A DNA stretch of 64,000 bases, taken from assembly GCA_040221415.1 (NCBI GenBank), contig JAVKEN010000005.1, forward strand, positions 1 to 64,000, in the 5' to 3' direction. Positions within the stretch are counted from its first letter, which is position 1. Each line of letters opens with the position of its first letter. The notes under the pieces are model-generated. The model saw nothing but the letters and a program-made list of their open reading frames with translations. It ran no database searches and was not told where the DNA came from. Below are positions 1 through 11,893 of the stretch, piece after piece. A program made the translations under genes and the position numbers. This DNA is from JAVKEN01 sp040221415 (GTDB lineage Bacteria > Pseudomonadota > Alphaproteobacteria > Rickettsiales > JABSSG01).

Positions 1-111
1 ACAAAAAAATTAAGGGGACAATTAAATATCTTTTCATCATTGAATAATTTATAAAATCTCTATAAAAACTTTAGGTGATATATTTTTAATAATAACAATC
101 AAGAAATAAAA

Positions 112-1377
112 ATGCACTTTAATTCGAATATAAAAAAGATCGCTTGGGTGATGTGGCTATTAACAACTTTCTTTTTTGGGTTTCAGTTTATACTCAGGAT
201 AATTCCAGGATTAATAATTCATGACATCATGAACAAATTTGATGTTAGCGCTGCAGACTATGGTTATTTTTCTGCGTTATATTATCTTGGTTATGCTGGA
301 TTCCAAATACCAGTAGCCATCTTATTAGATAGATATGGACCAAAATATATTATTTTTGTATGTGCTTTTGTCTGTTCAATAAGTTCAATGACAATTATTT
401 ATTCTGACAATTGGATCCTCTCTTTATTAGGAAGATTTTTTGTTGGTGCAGGGTCGGCTGCAGGATTCCTAGGTGTTGCAAAAGTTTTGTCAATTTGGTT
501 TTCGCCTTCGCAATATGCAAGAATGGTTGGTTTAACATTTAGTTTGGGGTTATTAGGTGCTGTTTTTGGATCAGCTCCAATAAGCCTAGTAATAGAGTCA
601 TATGGTTGGGAAGAAACAGTTAAATTTGTTGGATATGGAGGGATCTTTGTCTCACTATTTATTTTGCTGACTTTGAAAACAATGCCAGATTCACTTGCTG
701 AGGTGGAGGAGGGGTTTTTAGAAAAAATTAAAAGTATTTTTGCTAACAAATACATTGTACTTTTAGCCCTAAGTAATTTTCTACTTGTTGGTTCTTTAGA
801 GGGTTTTGCCGATGTATGGGGTGTTCCGTATTTACAAAAAACATACAATTATACAAAAACACAAGCCTCATCCATTACAATGCTAGTGTATATAGGGATG
901 CTTTTTGGAGGGCCGATACTTGCTTTCTTTGCTGAGAAATTCAATGCATATTTCCAAATGATTGCAATTGCAGGACTGTGCATGTCGGTAATTATTCTAA
1001 TGTTGATTTTATTCAATGGCTTTTTTGCATATCAGATTTTATTGATTATGATGTTTGTGATTGGCGTATGCTGCTGTTACCAGGTGATAGTTTTATCGCT
1101 TGGATCCATCTTATCTAAGCCATCTCATGCTAGTCTTACAATAGCATTTTTAAATTGTATAAACATGTTGGGAGGATCAATGTATCACTCTTTAATTGGT
1201 AATCTGTTGAATTTCTTGTGGGACGGCACTACTTACAATGGGGTGAATGTTTATAGCGATTTCGCATATAATGTGGCAATCTCTGTAATTCCAGTTATTG
1301 CTCTCATTGGTGTCGCAATAAATATATGGCTTTCAGCAAAAGTTCAAATAACCACGGAAGAAGCTTCAGAGAGATAA
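112..1377 (+). CDS. MFS transporter
   Basis: A 421-residue polytopic inner-membrane protein of the major facilitator superfamily with about twelve hydrophobic segments. The loop after the second helix carries the family motif as LLDRYGPKYI (residues 71-80), and a basic, polar central loop around residues 195-215 separates the two six-helix halves. The substrate cannot be told from sequence; the closest-feeling groups are the sugar-phosphate, galactonate and osmolyte-type carriers that intracellular bacteria keep in many copies. The ATG is preceded only by an AT-rich leader without a good ribosome site. It ends four bases before the convergent htrA stop, leaving no room for a terminator. Confidence 0.85.
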   Translation: MHFNSNIKKIAWVMWLLTTFFFGFQFILRIIPGLIIHDIMNKFDVSAADYGYFSALYYLGYAGFQIPVAILLDRYGPKYIIFVCAFVCSISSMTIIYSDNWILSLLGRFFVGAGSAAGFLGVAKVLSIWFSPSQYARMVGLTFSLGLLGAVFGSAPISLVIESYGWEETVKFVGYGGIFVSLFILLTLKTMPDSLAEVEEGFLEKIKSIFANKYIVLLALSNFLLVGSLEGFADVWGVPYLQKTYNYTKTQASSITMLVYIGMLFGGPILAFFAEKFNAYFQMIAIAGLCMSVIILMLILFNGFFAYQILLIMMFVIGVCCCYQVIVLSLGSILSKPSHASLTIAFLNCINMLGGSMYHSLIGNLLNFLWDGTTYNGVNVYSDFAYNVAISVIPVIALIGVAINIWLSAKVQITTEEASER

Positions 1378-1381
1378 GAAT

Positions 1382-2827
1382 TTATTTTATATCCAAAGGA
1401 ACAAATATAGTATGACCTTTCCTGTATACCAGCAGCAATAGAGACTTCTTCTTACTTAATTTTGCCTTACTAATAATCATCTTTAATTGCCCAACGCTTT
1501 TTAATTGGGTTTGGTTCGCAGATATTATCACATCACCTTCAGCAAACCCTTTCTTATACCAAGATGATTTTGTTGATACGGAGGTTATTACAAGCCCATT
1601 GAGCTGGCTTGGGACGCTATATTTTCCTCTAAGTCGAGAGTCTAGGGCTTGTAAGCGAGCCTTCATAATTTCTTGCCCGCTAATGACTGCATCCGATTCC
1701 TTTTTAGTATCAGAGGTATCTTGATTCAATGTAACACTTTTTTCGATTTTCTTATTGTTTCGTATTAGTTTAATCACAAGAGGTTTTTTCAATGGTGACT
1801 CAGCTACTAACCTTGATAATTTTCTAACGTTGTCAATTTTGTTGTTTTCAAATTGCGTAATGATATCGCCGACTTTTATTCCAGATTTATCTGCTGCTCC
1901 GTCTTTGACAATTTCAACCACAAGAACACCTTGGTCAGCTTTTAGACCTAGAGGTTCAGCTAAGTCTTCACTAAGCTGCTGAATTTTTACACCCAACATA
2001 CCTCTTGTTATTTTACCAGATTCCAGCAACTGTTTGATTACAACATTTGCAACAGATGAAGGGGTTGCAAAGCCAATTCCTATGTAAACCCCAGAAGGAG
2101 ATAATATTGCAGTGTTTATTCCTATTACCTCGCCAAGCATGTTGAACATTGGCCCTCCAGAATTTCCCCTATTAATTGCTGCATCAGTTTGTATAAAATT
2201 GTCAACTAATCCATCGGGATGGATATCTCTTTCATGAGCAGAAATGATGCCTGCAGTTACAGATCCTCCTAGTCCAAAAGGATTTCCTATAGCAATAATC
2301 CAATCCCCAATTCTTGACTTATCAGAATCACCAAACTTTACAAATGGTAGAGGGTTTTTATGGTTGACTTTAAGTAAGGCTAAGTCAGTTTTTTTATCTC
2401 CTCCTATTACTTTTGCTTTCAGTTGTTTGCCTGAACTAAGTGTTACGGTGATCTCGTCTGCTTCTGCGATTACGTGATTATTTGTTACAATATATCCTTT
2501 TTTGTCTATTATGAATCCAGATCCTAAATAAAAATGTTTTTTCTGATTCTCTTCATCTTGATCTCTTCGGGGGTCTGCAAATCTTTCAAAAAATTGATTG
2601 AACTCTTCGAATGGTGAACCTTCGGGAAATGGCTTTGTGGGATTATTCCTGTAAGACTTCAACTTCTTTTTTGTTGTAGAGATGTTGACTACGGCAGGAA
2701 GAAGTGGTTCTACAATATCAGCAAATCCAGCAGGAGGAGTTTTAGCATAAGCTTGTGAGCTTAGAAAACTAGTTACTAGTAAAGCTATGATTGCAAAGAA
2801 TTTTGTAAGAAGTATGTTTTTGTGCAT
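1382..2827 (-). CDS. htrA: Periplasmic serine endoprotease HtrA/DegP
   Basis: A Do-family protease-chaperone that degrades or refolds damaged envelope proteins. Residues 1-28 form a Sec signal peptide ending in SQAYA. The trypsin-like domain holds His118 (NNHVI), Asp148 (KKTDLALLKV) and Ser223 (GNSGGP), followed by two PDZ domains (about 270-365 and 395-475). At 481 residues it is full length. It is last in the hflK-hflC-htrA operon, one base after the hflC stop, an order typical of alphaproteobacteria including Rickettsia. That places both envelope quality-control systems under one transcript. Confidence 0.97.
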   Translation of the reverse strand: MHKNILLTKFFAIIALLVTSFLSSQAYAKTPPAGFADIVEPLLPAVVNISTTKKKLKSYRNNPTKPFPEGSPFEEFNQFFERFADPRRDQDEENQKKHFYLGSGFIIDKKGYIVTNNHVIAEADEITVTLSSGKQLKAKVIGGDKKTDLALLKVNHKNPLPFVKFGDSDKSRIGDWIIAIGNPFGLGGSVTAGIISAHERDIHPDGLVDNFIQTDAAINRGNSGGPMFNMLGEVIGINTAILSPSGVYIGIGFATPSSVANVVIKQLLESGKITRGMLGVKIQQLSEDLAEPLGLKADQGVLVVEIVKDGAADKSGIKVGDIITQFENNKIDNVRKLSRLVAESPLKKPLVIKLIRNNKKIEKSVTLNQDTSDTKKESDAVISGQEIMKARLQALDSRLRGKYSVPSQLNGLVITSVSTKSSWYKKGFAEGDVIISANQTQLKSVGQLKMIISKAKLSKKKSLLLLVYRKGHTIFVPLDIK

Positions 2828-2828
2828 A

Positions 2829-3686
2829 TTATTCTTTTTCTAAATATTTAAGATATTGATCATCGGTAGATAAAAAGAGATTAGTATTGTTTTTATCAAA
2901 AACTTTTTTATATGACTCCAAAGACCTGTAGAAACTGTAGAAGCCTGGGTCTCTAGAATATGCATCAGCATATATTTTGGTTGCTTGCGCGTCTCCTTCA
3001 CCTTTAAGGATCTGTGATTTTTTATTTGCTTCAGCTAAAAGTATAGTTCTTTCTTTATCAGATTTAGACCTAATAACTTCAGATTCTTCTTGGCCTTGGG
3101 CTCTGATTTCCTTCGCTTCCTTTTCCCTATCCGACTGCATGCGTTGATATATCGCAGCACTGTTCTTATCTGGTAGGTCAGCTCTTAAAATTCTAACATC
3201 CACGACGTCGATACCGAAATTTCTTGACTGCTGATTAACAAGCTTTTGTATTTCTTCCATCATCCTAGTTCTTTTTTCAGATAGAAGTGCTATCAAGGGC
3301 TCCTGACCGATCACTAATCTCAAAGAAGAATCGAAAATATTATTAAGGCGCGACTGTAATCCTCCAACAGATCTTACGGTTTGATAAAACTTTAGAGGGT
3401 TTGTAATTCTGTATTTGGCGTATGCACTTATAATGACCCTTTTCTGATCTTGGGCTATAAGTTCTTTTTCCTCAGCGATCACATTCAGAATCTTTTTATC
3501 ATAAAAGAACGGCGTTTGTATAAAAGGTATTTTAAAATGTAACCCAGGATCCTTTACAACTTTTACCAATTCACCAAATTGAAGCAAGAGAGCCTGTTGA
3601 GATTGTGGTACAGTGTACACGCCATTGAGTAATACAAACAAACAAATGATAGGTGTAAGTACAAATTTTATTATTCTTAGTTCCAT
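2829..3686 (-). CDS. hflC: HflC, FtsH-modulating SPFH protein
   Basis: An SPFH/prohibitin-family membrane protein that forms the HflKC ring around FtsH and tunes its proteolysis. One N-terminal transmembrane anchor (residues about 7-25) precedes the SPFH domain and a charged, coiled-coil C-terminal region rich in Ala, Glu and Lys. Length (285) is normal. The start overlaps the hflK stop by one base (TAATG), so translation is probably coupled and keeps the two subunits in ratio. The FtsH it regulates is encoded at about 27-29 kb. Confidence 0.96.
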   Translation of the reverse strand: MELRIIKFVLTPIICLFVLLNGVYTVPQSQQALLLQFGELVKVVKDPGLHFKIPFIQTPFFYDKKILNVIAEEKELIAQDQKRVIISAYAKYRITNPLKFYQTVRSVGGLQSRLNNIFDSSLRLVIGQEPLIALLSEKRTRMMEEIQKLVNQQSRNFGIDVVDVRILRADLPDKNSAAIYQRMQSDREKEAKEIRAQGQEESEVIRSKSDKERTILLAEANKKSQILKGEGDAQATKIYADAYSRDPGFYSFYRSLESYKKVFDKNNTNLFLSTDDQYLKYLEKE

Positions 3687-4756
3687 TAGTTTCCTCTATT
3701 TAATCTGTCTAGTGGTAAATAGGGCACTGCAGACTTCCCTATTTTGTTGCTAACAAGAGTTTTATTATTATTTCCAAAAATGCTTTCTAAAGTTTCAAGA
3801 TACATTCTTTTTTTGGTTACTTGTTTAGATTTTAAATATTCCTTGTAAATACTGTTGAACCTTGAGGCATTTCCTTGAGCTTTATCAACAATCTGAGCCC
3901 TATATCCCTCTGCCTCTTGAATGATTTTAGCAGCTTCTCCTCGTGCTTTCGGAATAATCGAGTTCTTGTATGCTTCAGCCTGATTGATTGACCTTTCCTT
4001 ATCAGCTCTTGCTGTTTGAACATCTCTAAATGCATCTATAACTTCTTCTGGAGGGTCCACCTTCTCCAGCTGCAAATTTTCTACAATTACACCGCTTTTA
4101 TATTCATCAAGCATTTTTTGCAGCAGTGCTTTTGCCTCTTCTTCTGCTTTTGCTCTGCCATTAGTCTGGACAAGAGCCATAGGAGTGCTTCCGATTATTT
4201 CACGCATCGCGCTTTCTGCAGCTGATTTAACAGTTGCTTTAACATTCTCAACTTTATACAAGTAGTTTTCTAGATTTGACACACGCCATTGGACAAAGAA
4301 ATTAATATCCAAAATATTTTCATCGCCCGTTAACATGAGACTCTCTTCTGGCAAAGTTTTGTTAATTGCATTTTTTACAAAATCAATGTGCTTGCCCCTT
4401 GTGGTTTTGGATCTGTAGCCTATCTCTTCTTTTTGTATGTGATCTACGTTAACCTTAATTGCGCTCTCAATAGGAAACGGTAAATGATAGTTAGGCCCTG
4501 CTGATGCTGTTCGAACAAATTTGCCGAACCGAGTAACTGCAGCTTTTTCTCCTTCATTCACGATAAAAAAACCAGATGCAAGCCATATAAAGGATATAAC
4601 TCCAGCAATCAGAAGAATGACATGCTTATCATTAAAATCTTTATTAAATTTCTTGAATTGAGAAAAATTTGGCTTACTGTTCTTGAACAAACTTGTTATC
4701 TTATTTTTGTCGTCTGGCTTCTCTCCCCATGGAGATTTATATTTGTTGTCAGTCAT
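3686..4756 (-). CDS. hflK: HflK, FtsH-modulating SPFH protein
   Basis: The larger partner of HflC. A polar N-terminus with the SPWGEKPDD segment near residue 8 precedes one transmembrane helix (about 47-67), an SPFH domain and a helical tail with the repeated Ala/Glu/Lys pattern expected for oligomerisation. Length (356) fits the family. It is first of hflK-hflC-htrA and lies divergent from mrp, with only about 50 bases between start codons, so the two transcription units probably share a promoter region. Confidence 0.96.
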   Translation of the reverse strand: MTDNKYKSPWGEKPDDKNKITSLFKNSKPNFSQFKKFNKDFNDKHVILLIAGVISFIWLASGFFIVNEGEKAAVTRFGKFVRTASAGPNYHLPFPIESAIKVNVDHIQKEEIGYRSKTTRGKHIDFVKNAINKTLPEESLMLTGDENILDINFFVQWRVSNLENYLYKVENVKATVKSAAESAMREIIGSTPMALVQTNGRAKAEEEAKALLQKMLDEYKSGVIVENLQLEKVDPPEEVIDAFRDVQTARADKERSINQAEAYKNSIIPKARGEAAKIIQEAEGYRAQIVDKAQGNASRFNSIYKEYLKSKQVTKKRMYLETLESIFGNNNKTLVSNKIGKSAVPYLPLDRLNRGN

Positions 4757-4807
4757 CAGAATTAAATAAAATAATTAAGGATGTAAATATAGTTATATAG
4801 TAAGAAA

Positions 4808-5728
4808 ATGTCTATAGGTGATCGCAATGGAATTCTAAATATAATAGAGAATATCCAATATAATGAAAAAAAACTGAAGGAACTTGATATCATCGAGGGT
4901 ATCAACGTTAGAGATAATCAACTGCTTGTTGTTTTAAGAGTGCCCAGTGTTGATTGTAAAATACTGGACATTAAAAAGTGTATTGAGAATTCTTTATCAG
5001 GCAAATTCAAAGAAATTAAATTTATCGAAACAAGCAAAAGAAGTGCCTCAGAAAAATCTCAAAAATATACATTTAATAATGTAAAACAAGTAGTGTTGGT
5101 CTCTTCTGGGAAAGGAGGAGTAGGAAAGTCAACCATTGCCTATGGTCTGGCAAGGACTTTATCAGAGAAACATAACGTAGGTTTATTAGATGCTGATATT
5201 TACGGGCCATCAATACCAATTCTAGCGGGTGTGCATGAGGAACCGAGGTTTAATAACAGTGAGTTTGAGCCTATCATTAAAGATGGCATCAAGTTAAATT
5301 CTATTGGATTTTTAATACCAGCGGATAAGTCCTTAGTATGGAGAGGGCCGATGATTACCAAGGCGATTCATAAATTATTTCTTAATACTAATTGGGGAGA
5401 GCTTGATTATTTGATCATTGATATGCCTCCTGGAACAGGAGATATACACCTTACTATTTTGGAAAAGTATCATGTGGATAAAGTCGTAATGGTTACAACT
5501 CCATCGAAGTTGGCGGAAGCTGATGTTAGCAGGGCTAGAGATATGTATAAAAAACTCGGCATCAAGGAGATAATAGATATATGTAATATGGCGTATATGG
5601 AAAGTGGAGGAGAAAGGTTCTACCCTTTCGGCAAAAGTTCTTCTGCAAACCAGTTCCCCTTATCCAAGGATATTTCAGACGATGTTCACCTAAAACGCTT
5701 TGCAAACGATTTGCAGAAAAACAAATAG
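4808..5728 (+). CDS. mrp: Mrp/ApbC-type P-loop ATPase, C-terminus shortened
   Basis: A deviant-Walker P-loop ATPase of the Mrp/NBP35 group, whose members carry Fe-S clusters to apo-proteins in the cytoplasm. A short N-terminal MIP18-like region (about 8-75) precedes the SSGKGGVGKST loop (about 99-109); DADIYGPSIP and DMPPGTGD follow as in the family. The block that should read NMS...CxxCG...FG is instead NMAYMESGGERFYPFG, so the paired cysteines that hold the bridging cluster are absent. The tail is also short (306 residues, against 350 or more in many homologues). The ATPase assignment is firm; cluster-carrier function is uncertain. Confidence 0.9.
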   Translation: MSIGDRNGILNIIENIQYNEKKLKELDIIEGINVRDNQLLVVLRVPSVDCKILDIKKCIENSLSGKFKEIKFIETSKRSASEKSQKYTFNNVKQVVLVSSGKGGVGKSTIAYGLARTLSEKHNVGLLDADIYGPSIPILAGVHEEPRFNNSEFEPIIKDGIKLNSIGFLIPADKSLVWRGPMITKAIHKLFLNTNWGELDYLIIDMPPGTGDIHLTILEKYHVDKVVMVTTPSKLAEADVSRARDMYKKLGIKEIIDICNMAYMESGGERFYPFGKSSSANQFPLSKDISDDVHLKRFANDLQKNK

Positions 5729-5788
5729 CATTCAAACTATGTGCTTTATCTGCTAATCAAATTAGATAAAAAAAAGCGATTTTTATGT

Positions 5789-5817
5789 TTGACAAATTTT
5801 TATCCTAGCTATATAAC
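5789..5817 (+). promoter_or_regulatory. Strong sigma70-type promoter of the 23S-5S unit
   Basis: TTGACA at 5789-5794 and TATAAC at 5812-5817 are separated by exactly 17 bases. Transcription would begin near 5824, about 113 bases before mature 23S. A near-consensus promoter here supports independent transcription of the large-subunit rRNA. Confidence 0.75.
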
Positions 5818-5850
5818 TCAATCTCACCTTTTTGGGTGTAGCTGTTTAAC

Positions 5851-5926
5851 ATTGTGTATATATAATTTTCTTAAAATAACCGAAATTTAATTTGTACAGT
5901 TTTAACACTGTATACATTGAGTAATC
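5851..5926 (+). other. 5' strand of the 23S processing stem
   Basis: Bases 5851-5872 (ATTGTGTATATATAATTTTC then TT) are the reverse complement of 8723-8742 apart from one extra TA. GAGTAATC at 5919-5926 matches GATTACTC at 8688-8695, with the adjoining bases largely pairing too. Together they would loop out the whole 23S as a long duplex of the kind cut by RNase III; rnc is encoded at 19.9-20.5 kb. Confidence 0.75.
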
Positions 5927-5936
5927 TCAAGATAGC

Positions 5937-8682
<2,746 letters not shown>

Positions 8683-8687
8683 TTATC

Positions 8688-8742
8688 GATTACTCATGTG
8701 TACAGCGTTAAGGCTGTATAAAAAGAAAATTATATACACAAT
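8688..8742 (+). other. 3' strand of the 23S processing stem
   Basis: GATTACTC (8688-8695) and the stretch at 8723-8742 pair with 5919-5926 and 5851-5872 across the 23S gene. The segment separates the mature 23S 3' end from 5S. Confidence 0.72.
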
Positions 8743-8764
8743 AATACTTTAGGCCTGTTTAACT

Positions 8765-8882
8765 GGCCTGGTGGTTATAGCATTCGTGAAACACCTGATC
8801 CCATTCCGAACTCAGAAGTGAAACCGGATAGCGCTGATGGTACTACGTCTTAAGTCGTGGGAGAGTAAGTCGCCGCCAGGCT
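8765..8882 (+). rRNA. rrf: 5S ribosomal RNA
   Basis: About 118 bases downstream of 23S with the classic 5S layout: a GCCTGG-type 5' strand pairing with CCGCCAGGC at the 3' end, the ACACCTGATCCCATTCCGAACTC block in the middle, and GAGAGTAAGTCG in the loop E/helix IV region. It is co-transcribed with 23S. Ends are estimated to within about three bases. Confidence 0.95.
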
Positions 8883-8883
8883 T

Positions 8884-8900
8884 GTTAAGCAGGTTTTTTT
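8884..8900 (+). terminator. rRNA operon terminator
   Basis: GTTAAGCAGG (8884-8893) can pair with CCTGTTTAAC (8754-8763) just before 5S, and seven T residues follow at once (8894-8900). The pairing would serve as the 5S processing stem and, with the T-run, as a factor-independent terminator. Confidence 0.6.
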
Positions 8901-8987
8901 ATTGGCCTAAACCATAATAATTTGCAAAACTTTCTATCTTAAGTAGAATGTTAGGAGCATAACTTTATATCTATACAAGCGATTTTT

Positions 8988-10211
8988 ATGGAAGCACACA
9001 CTACTCTCAATATCTCTGGTATTAACATGGTGGCAATTAGTATCCTTGTGTTTTTTATTGGGTATTTTTTTGTCCATAATGTTAAAATGTTGCGTCGATA
9101 TAATATACCCGAAGGGATAGTTGGCGGGGTATTAGTAAGTCTATTTTTTTTCTTTATTAAAAAATCATATCATATCAAGGTTGTATTTGATACGGACCTC
9201 AGAGATTTATTTTTAATGATTTTCTTTTGTACTGTAGGTATGACTGCAAAGTTTAAATTGTTGATCTCTGGAGGAAGAACTTTAGCTAAATTGATTGTAG
9301 TTGTAATAGCATTCTTGATGTTACAGAATTTGACAGGAGTTGCTGTGGCACGACTGATAGGAGAATCAGATGTTGAGGGCTTAATTGCTGGCTCAATTAC
9401 TTTGGCTGGAGGTCATGGTACCGCAATATCTTGGGGTACGTTTTTTGAAGAGCATGGTTTTAAAGGGGCAACAGAGTATGGGCTGATTTCTGCTACAATT
9501 GGCTTAGTATGTGGAGGAATTTTTGGCGCTCCAGTGGCAGAAAAATTAATTCATAAGCACAAACTGTTGAAATTTGATAATACAGGTCAAGAAATTATTC
9601 CTAATGAAGATAAAAAGCCTACGGCTAACATTGAAAGACTAGCTACAACTTTCATTATCGTCCTTATGTCTATATTTTTTGTTATCTTATGTATTATTTT
9701 AGGTGAAATCGCACATAAATTTTTATTAACAAAAAATATAGTTACACCTGCCTATTTGCCAGTTTTGCTGATTGGGATTCTTTTTACTAACACAAGCGAA
9801 TATGTGAAGATTACTATTCCACCAAATCTGATAAATTTATTTAGAGATGTTAGCTTACAAGTGTTCATAACTATGAGTATGATGTGTGTAAATATTGAGT
9901 ACTTATTTGATAAAAAAGTATTTTCTATTATAACTATTATAGCGGTTCAGATCGTTATGGTGGTGCTGTTTGCCAAACATGTATTCTTCAAAGCTGCAGG
10001 TAAGAATTATGATGGAGCTGTAATTACAGGAGGATTTATTGGATCTGGACTGGGTGCTACGCCAGTGGCATTAGCAAACGTAGATGTCATTGGAAGAAAG
10101 TATCATCAGTCTGATAAAGCTTTACTGATAGTTCCACTTTTAGGCTCCGTGTTCACTGATTTCTTTAGTGCAATTATTTTACAAGGGTTTCTGCATTATT
10201 TGATTTTATAA
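8988..10211 (+). CDS. gltS: Sodium/glutamate symporter GltS
   Basis: A 407-residue inner-membrane carrier of the ESS family that imports glutamate with sodium. Two inverted halves each carry a family signature: GGHGTAISWG near residue 142 and GSGLGATPVALANVD near 350. About ten to twelve hydrophobic segments are visible, and a polar central loop near 195-220 separates the halves. Length equals the family norm. Glutamate uptake is a common carbon and nitrogen route for intracellular alphaproteobacteria. The gene follows the rRNA terminator and has no convincing ribosome site before its ATG. Confidence 0.95.
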   Translation: MEAHTTLNISGINMVAISILVFFIGYFFVHNVKMLRRYNIPEGIVGGVLVSLFFFFIKKSYHIKVVFDTDLRDLFLMIFFCTVGMTAKFKLLISGGRTLAKLIVVVIAFLMLQNLTGVAVARLIGESDVEGLIAGSITLAGGHGTAISWGTFFEEHGFKGATEYGLISATIGLVCGGIFGAPVAEKLIHKHKLLKFDNTGQEIIPNEDKKPTANIERLATTFIIVLMSIFFVILCIILGEIAHKFLLTKNIVTPAYLPVLLIGILFTNTSEYVKITIPPNLINLFRDVSLQVFITMSMMCVNIEYLFDKKVFSIITIIAVQIVMVVLFAKHVFFKAAGKNYDGAVITGGFIGSGLGATPVALANVDVIGRKYHQSDKALLIVPLLGSVFTDFFSAIILQGFLHYLIL

Positions 10212-10220
10212 GAAGGATTC

Positions 10221-10247
10221 TTGATTTATTTATATCTATCTTATAAT
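10221..10247 (+). promoter_or_regulatory. Possible promoter of the sat-cysC operon
   Basis: A perfect TATAAT at 10242-10247 has TTGATT at 10221-10226, with a shorter than optimal 15-base spacer. It would give a leader of about 23 bases before the ATG at 10277. Based on consensus match only. Confidence 0.4.
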
Positions 10248-10276
10248 CTTCTTGCGACTATAGGATAGCTAAAATT

Positions 10277-11893
10277 ATGAAATCAATTGATCTGAAGCCA
10301 CGTCAAATTTGTGATCTTGAAATGATACTTAATAATGGTTTTAAGCCATTACGAGGTTTTCTTAATGAAGAAGATTACAGCTCAGTATGCAAAAAAATGC
10401 GTCTAAAGTCCGGAGAGGTTTGGCCTATACCTATAACTCTTGATGTTGATGAGTCTACCGCAATGGAGTTAAAAAAAGGTGAGCAGATAGAGTTGAGGGA
10501 TTTAGAAGGAGTGGTGCTCGGTTTATTGACTGTAAGTAGCATATGGCAACCAGATAAGAAAATAGAGGCAGAGTTAGTTTTTGGTTCAACGGACCAAGCT
10601 CATCCTGCAGTTGATTATTTACTTAATAAGGCTAGAGATTATTATATTGGTGGTGAAGTAAAAAAGGTTCAGCTGCCCACACATTATGATTATAAAAAAT
10701 ATAGAAAAACACCAGATGAGTTAAAAGAGGAGTTTGATAGATTGGGTTGGAAAAAAATTGTCGCTTTCCAAACGCGCAATCCACTTCATAAAGCTCACCA
10801 GGAGTTGACACTTAGGGCGGCCAAGGATAATGAGGCTAACCTGTTAATTCATCCTGTGGTAGGGATGACAAAGCCTGGCGATATAGATCATCACACTAGA
10901 GTCAGATGTTATGAGGCTATAATTGACTCTTATCCCCAAGAAACAACTAAGTTAAGCTTATTGCCCATTGCAATGAGAATGGCTGGTCCCAGAGAAGCTT
11001 TATGGCATGCTATCATTAGAAAGAACTACGGATGTACACATTTTATTGTTGGGCGTGATCATGCTGGCCCAGGAAAAAATTCACAAGGTGAAGATTTTTA
11101 TGATCCATATGGGGCACAAAAATTAGTAGCAAAATATGAAAGTGAAATTGGAATAAAAATGGTTCCATTTAAGATGATGCAATATAGTGAAGATAGGGCG
11201 CAGTATGTTCCAGCTGATGAGGTGCAGGATGGAGAGAATCTACTTAATATTTCAGGAACTGAACTTAGAAGAAGGTTGCGTGAAGGTTTGGAGATACCTG
11301 AGTGGTTTTCTCCCTCAGAAGTTATAACAGAGCTTAGAAGATCTTTTCCTCCTATGAATCAAAGAGGGTTTACTATTTTCTTTACTGGATTATCTGGAGC
11401 AGGAAAGTCTACTTTAGCAAATGGGTTGATGGTTAAGTTGATGGAAATCGGTACTAGGCCTGTGACCTTGCTTGATGGAGATATAGTAAGAAAACATTTG
11501 TCATCTGAGTTAGGGTTTTCTAAGGAGCATAGAGATATTAACGTACGAAGAATTGGTTATGTTGCGAGTGAAATCACAAAAAATAGAGGAGTTGCCATAT
11601 GCGCACCTATCGCTCCATATGCTGATTTAAGAAGAGAAGTAAGACAGATGATTTCTGAATATGGTGTGTTTGTAGAAGTTTACGTGTCAACAGATTTAGA
11701 TGTTTGTGAAAAAAGAGATCGCAAAGGACTTTATAGGTTAGCTCGCGAGGGAAAGATAAAACATTTTACGGGTATTGATGACCCATATCAGGAGCCGCAA
11801 AATCCTGAAATTATAATAGATACAGCAGATTTAGATGCTGAGGAGGCGATTAACATGATAATGTTGAAATTAGAAAAGCTTGGTTTAGTTTGA
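10277..11893 (+). CDS. Bifunctional ATP sulfurylase / APS kinase
   Basis: A fusion that turns sulfate into PAPS in two steps in the cytoplasm. Residues 1 to about 355 are a homo-oligomeric-type ATP sulfurylase with QTRNPLHKAH (165-174) and GRDHAGPG (259-266). Residues about 362-538 are APS kinase with the P-loop GLSGAGKST (371-379), LLDGD and the RDINVRRIGYV block. The 538-residue Sat-CysC order resembles the Aquifex-type bifunctional enzyme. cysQ follows in the same operon, but no PAPS reductase or sulfite reductase gene is nearby, so PAPS may feed sulfotransferases rather than cysteine synthesis. Confidence 0.94.
   Translation: MKSIDLKPRQICDLEMILNNGFKPLRGFLNEEDYSSVCKKMRLKSGEVWPIPITLDVDESTAMELKKGEQIELRDLEGVVLGLLTVSSIWQPDKKIEAELVFGSTDQAHPAVDYLLNKARDYYIGGEVKKVQLPTHYDYKKYRKTPDELKEEFDRLGWKKIVAFQTRNPLHKAHQELTLRAAKDNEANLLIHPVVGMTKPGDIDHHTRVRCYEAIIDSYPQETTKLSLLPIAMRMAGPREALWHAIIRKNYGCTHFIVGRDHAGPGKNSQGEDFYDPYGAQKLVAKYESEIGIKMVPFKMMQYSEDRAQYVPADEVQDGENLLNISGTELRRRLREGLEIPEWFSPSEVITELRRSFPPMNQRGFTIFFTGLSGAGKSTLANGLMVKLMEIGTRPVTLLDGDIVRKHLSSELGFSKEHRDINVRRIGYVASEITKNRGVAICAPIAPYADLRREVRQMISEYGVFVEVYVSTDLDVCEKRDRKGLYRLAREGKIKHFTGIDDPYQEPQNPEIIIDTADLDAEEAINMIMLKLEKLGLV

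Noticed and set aside
399..848. Minus-strand open frame opposite the MFS transporter.
   Set aside because: Low-complexity shadow translation of a membrane-protein gene, with no family match or start signal.
5745..5775. Possible terminator after mrp: CTAAT-CAA-ATTAG with neighbouring TTTAT/ATAAA.
   Set aside because: The stem is AT-rich and followed by A residues rather than T on the plus strand, so it does not meet terminator criteria.
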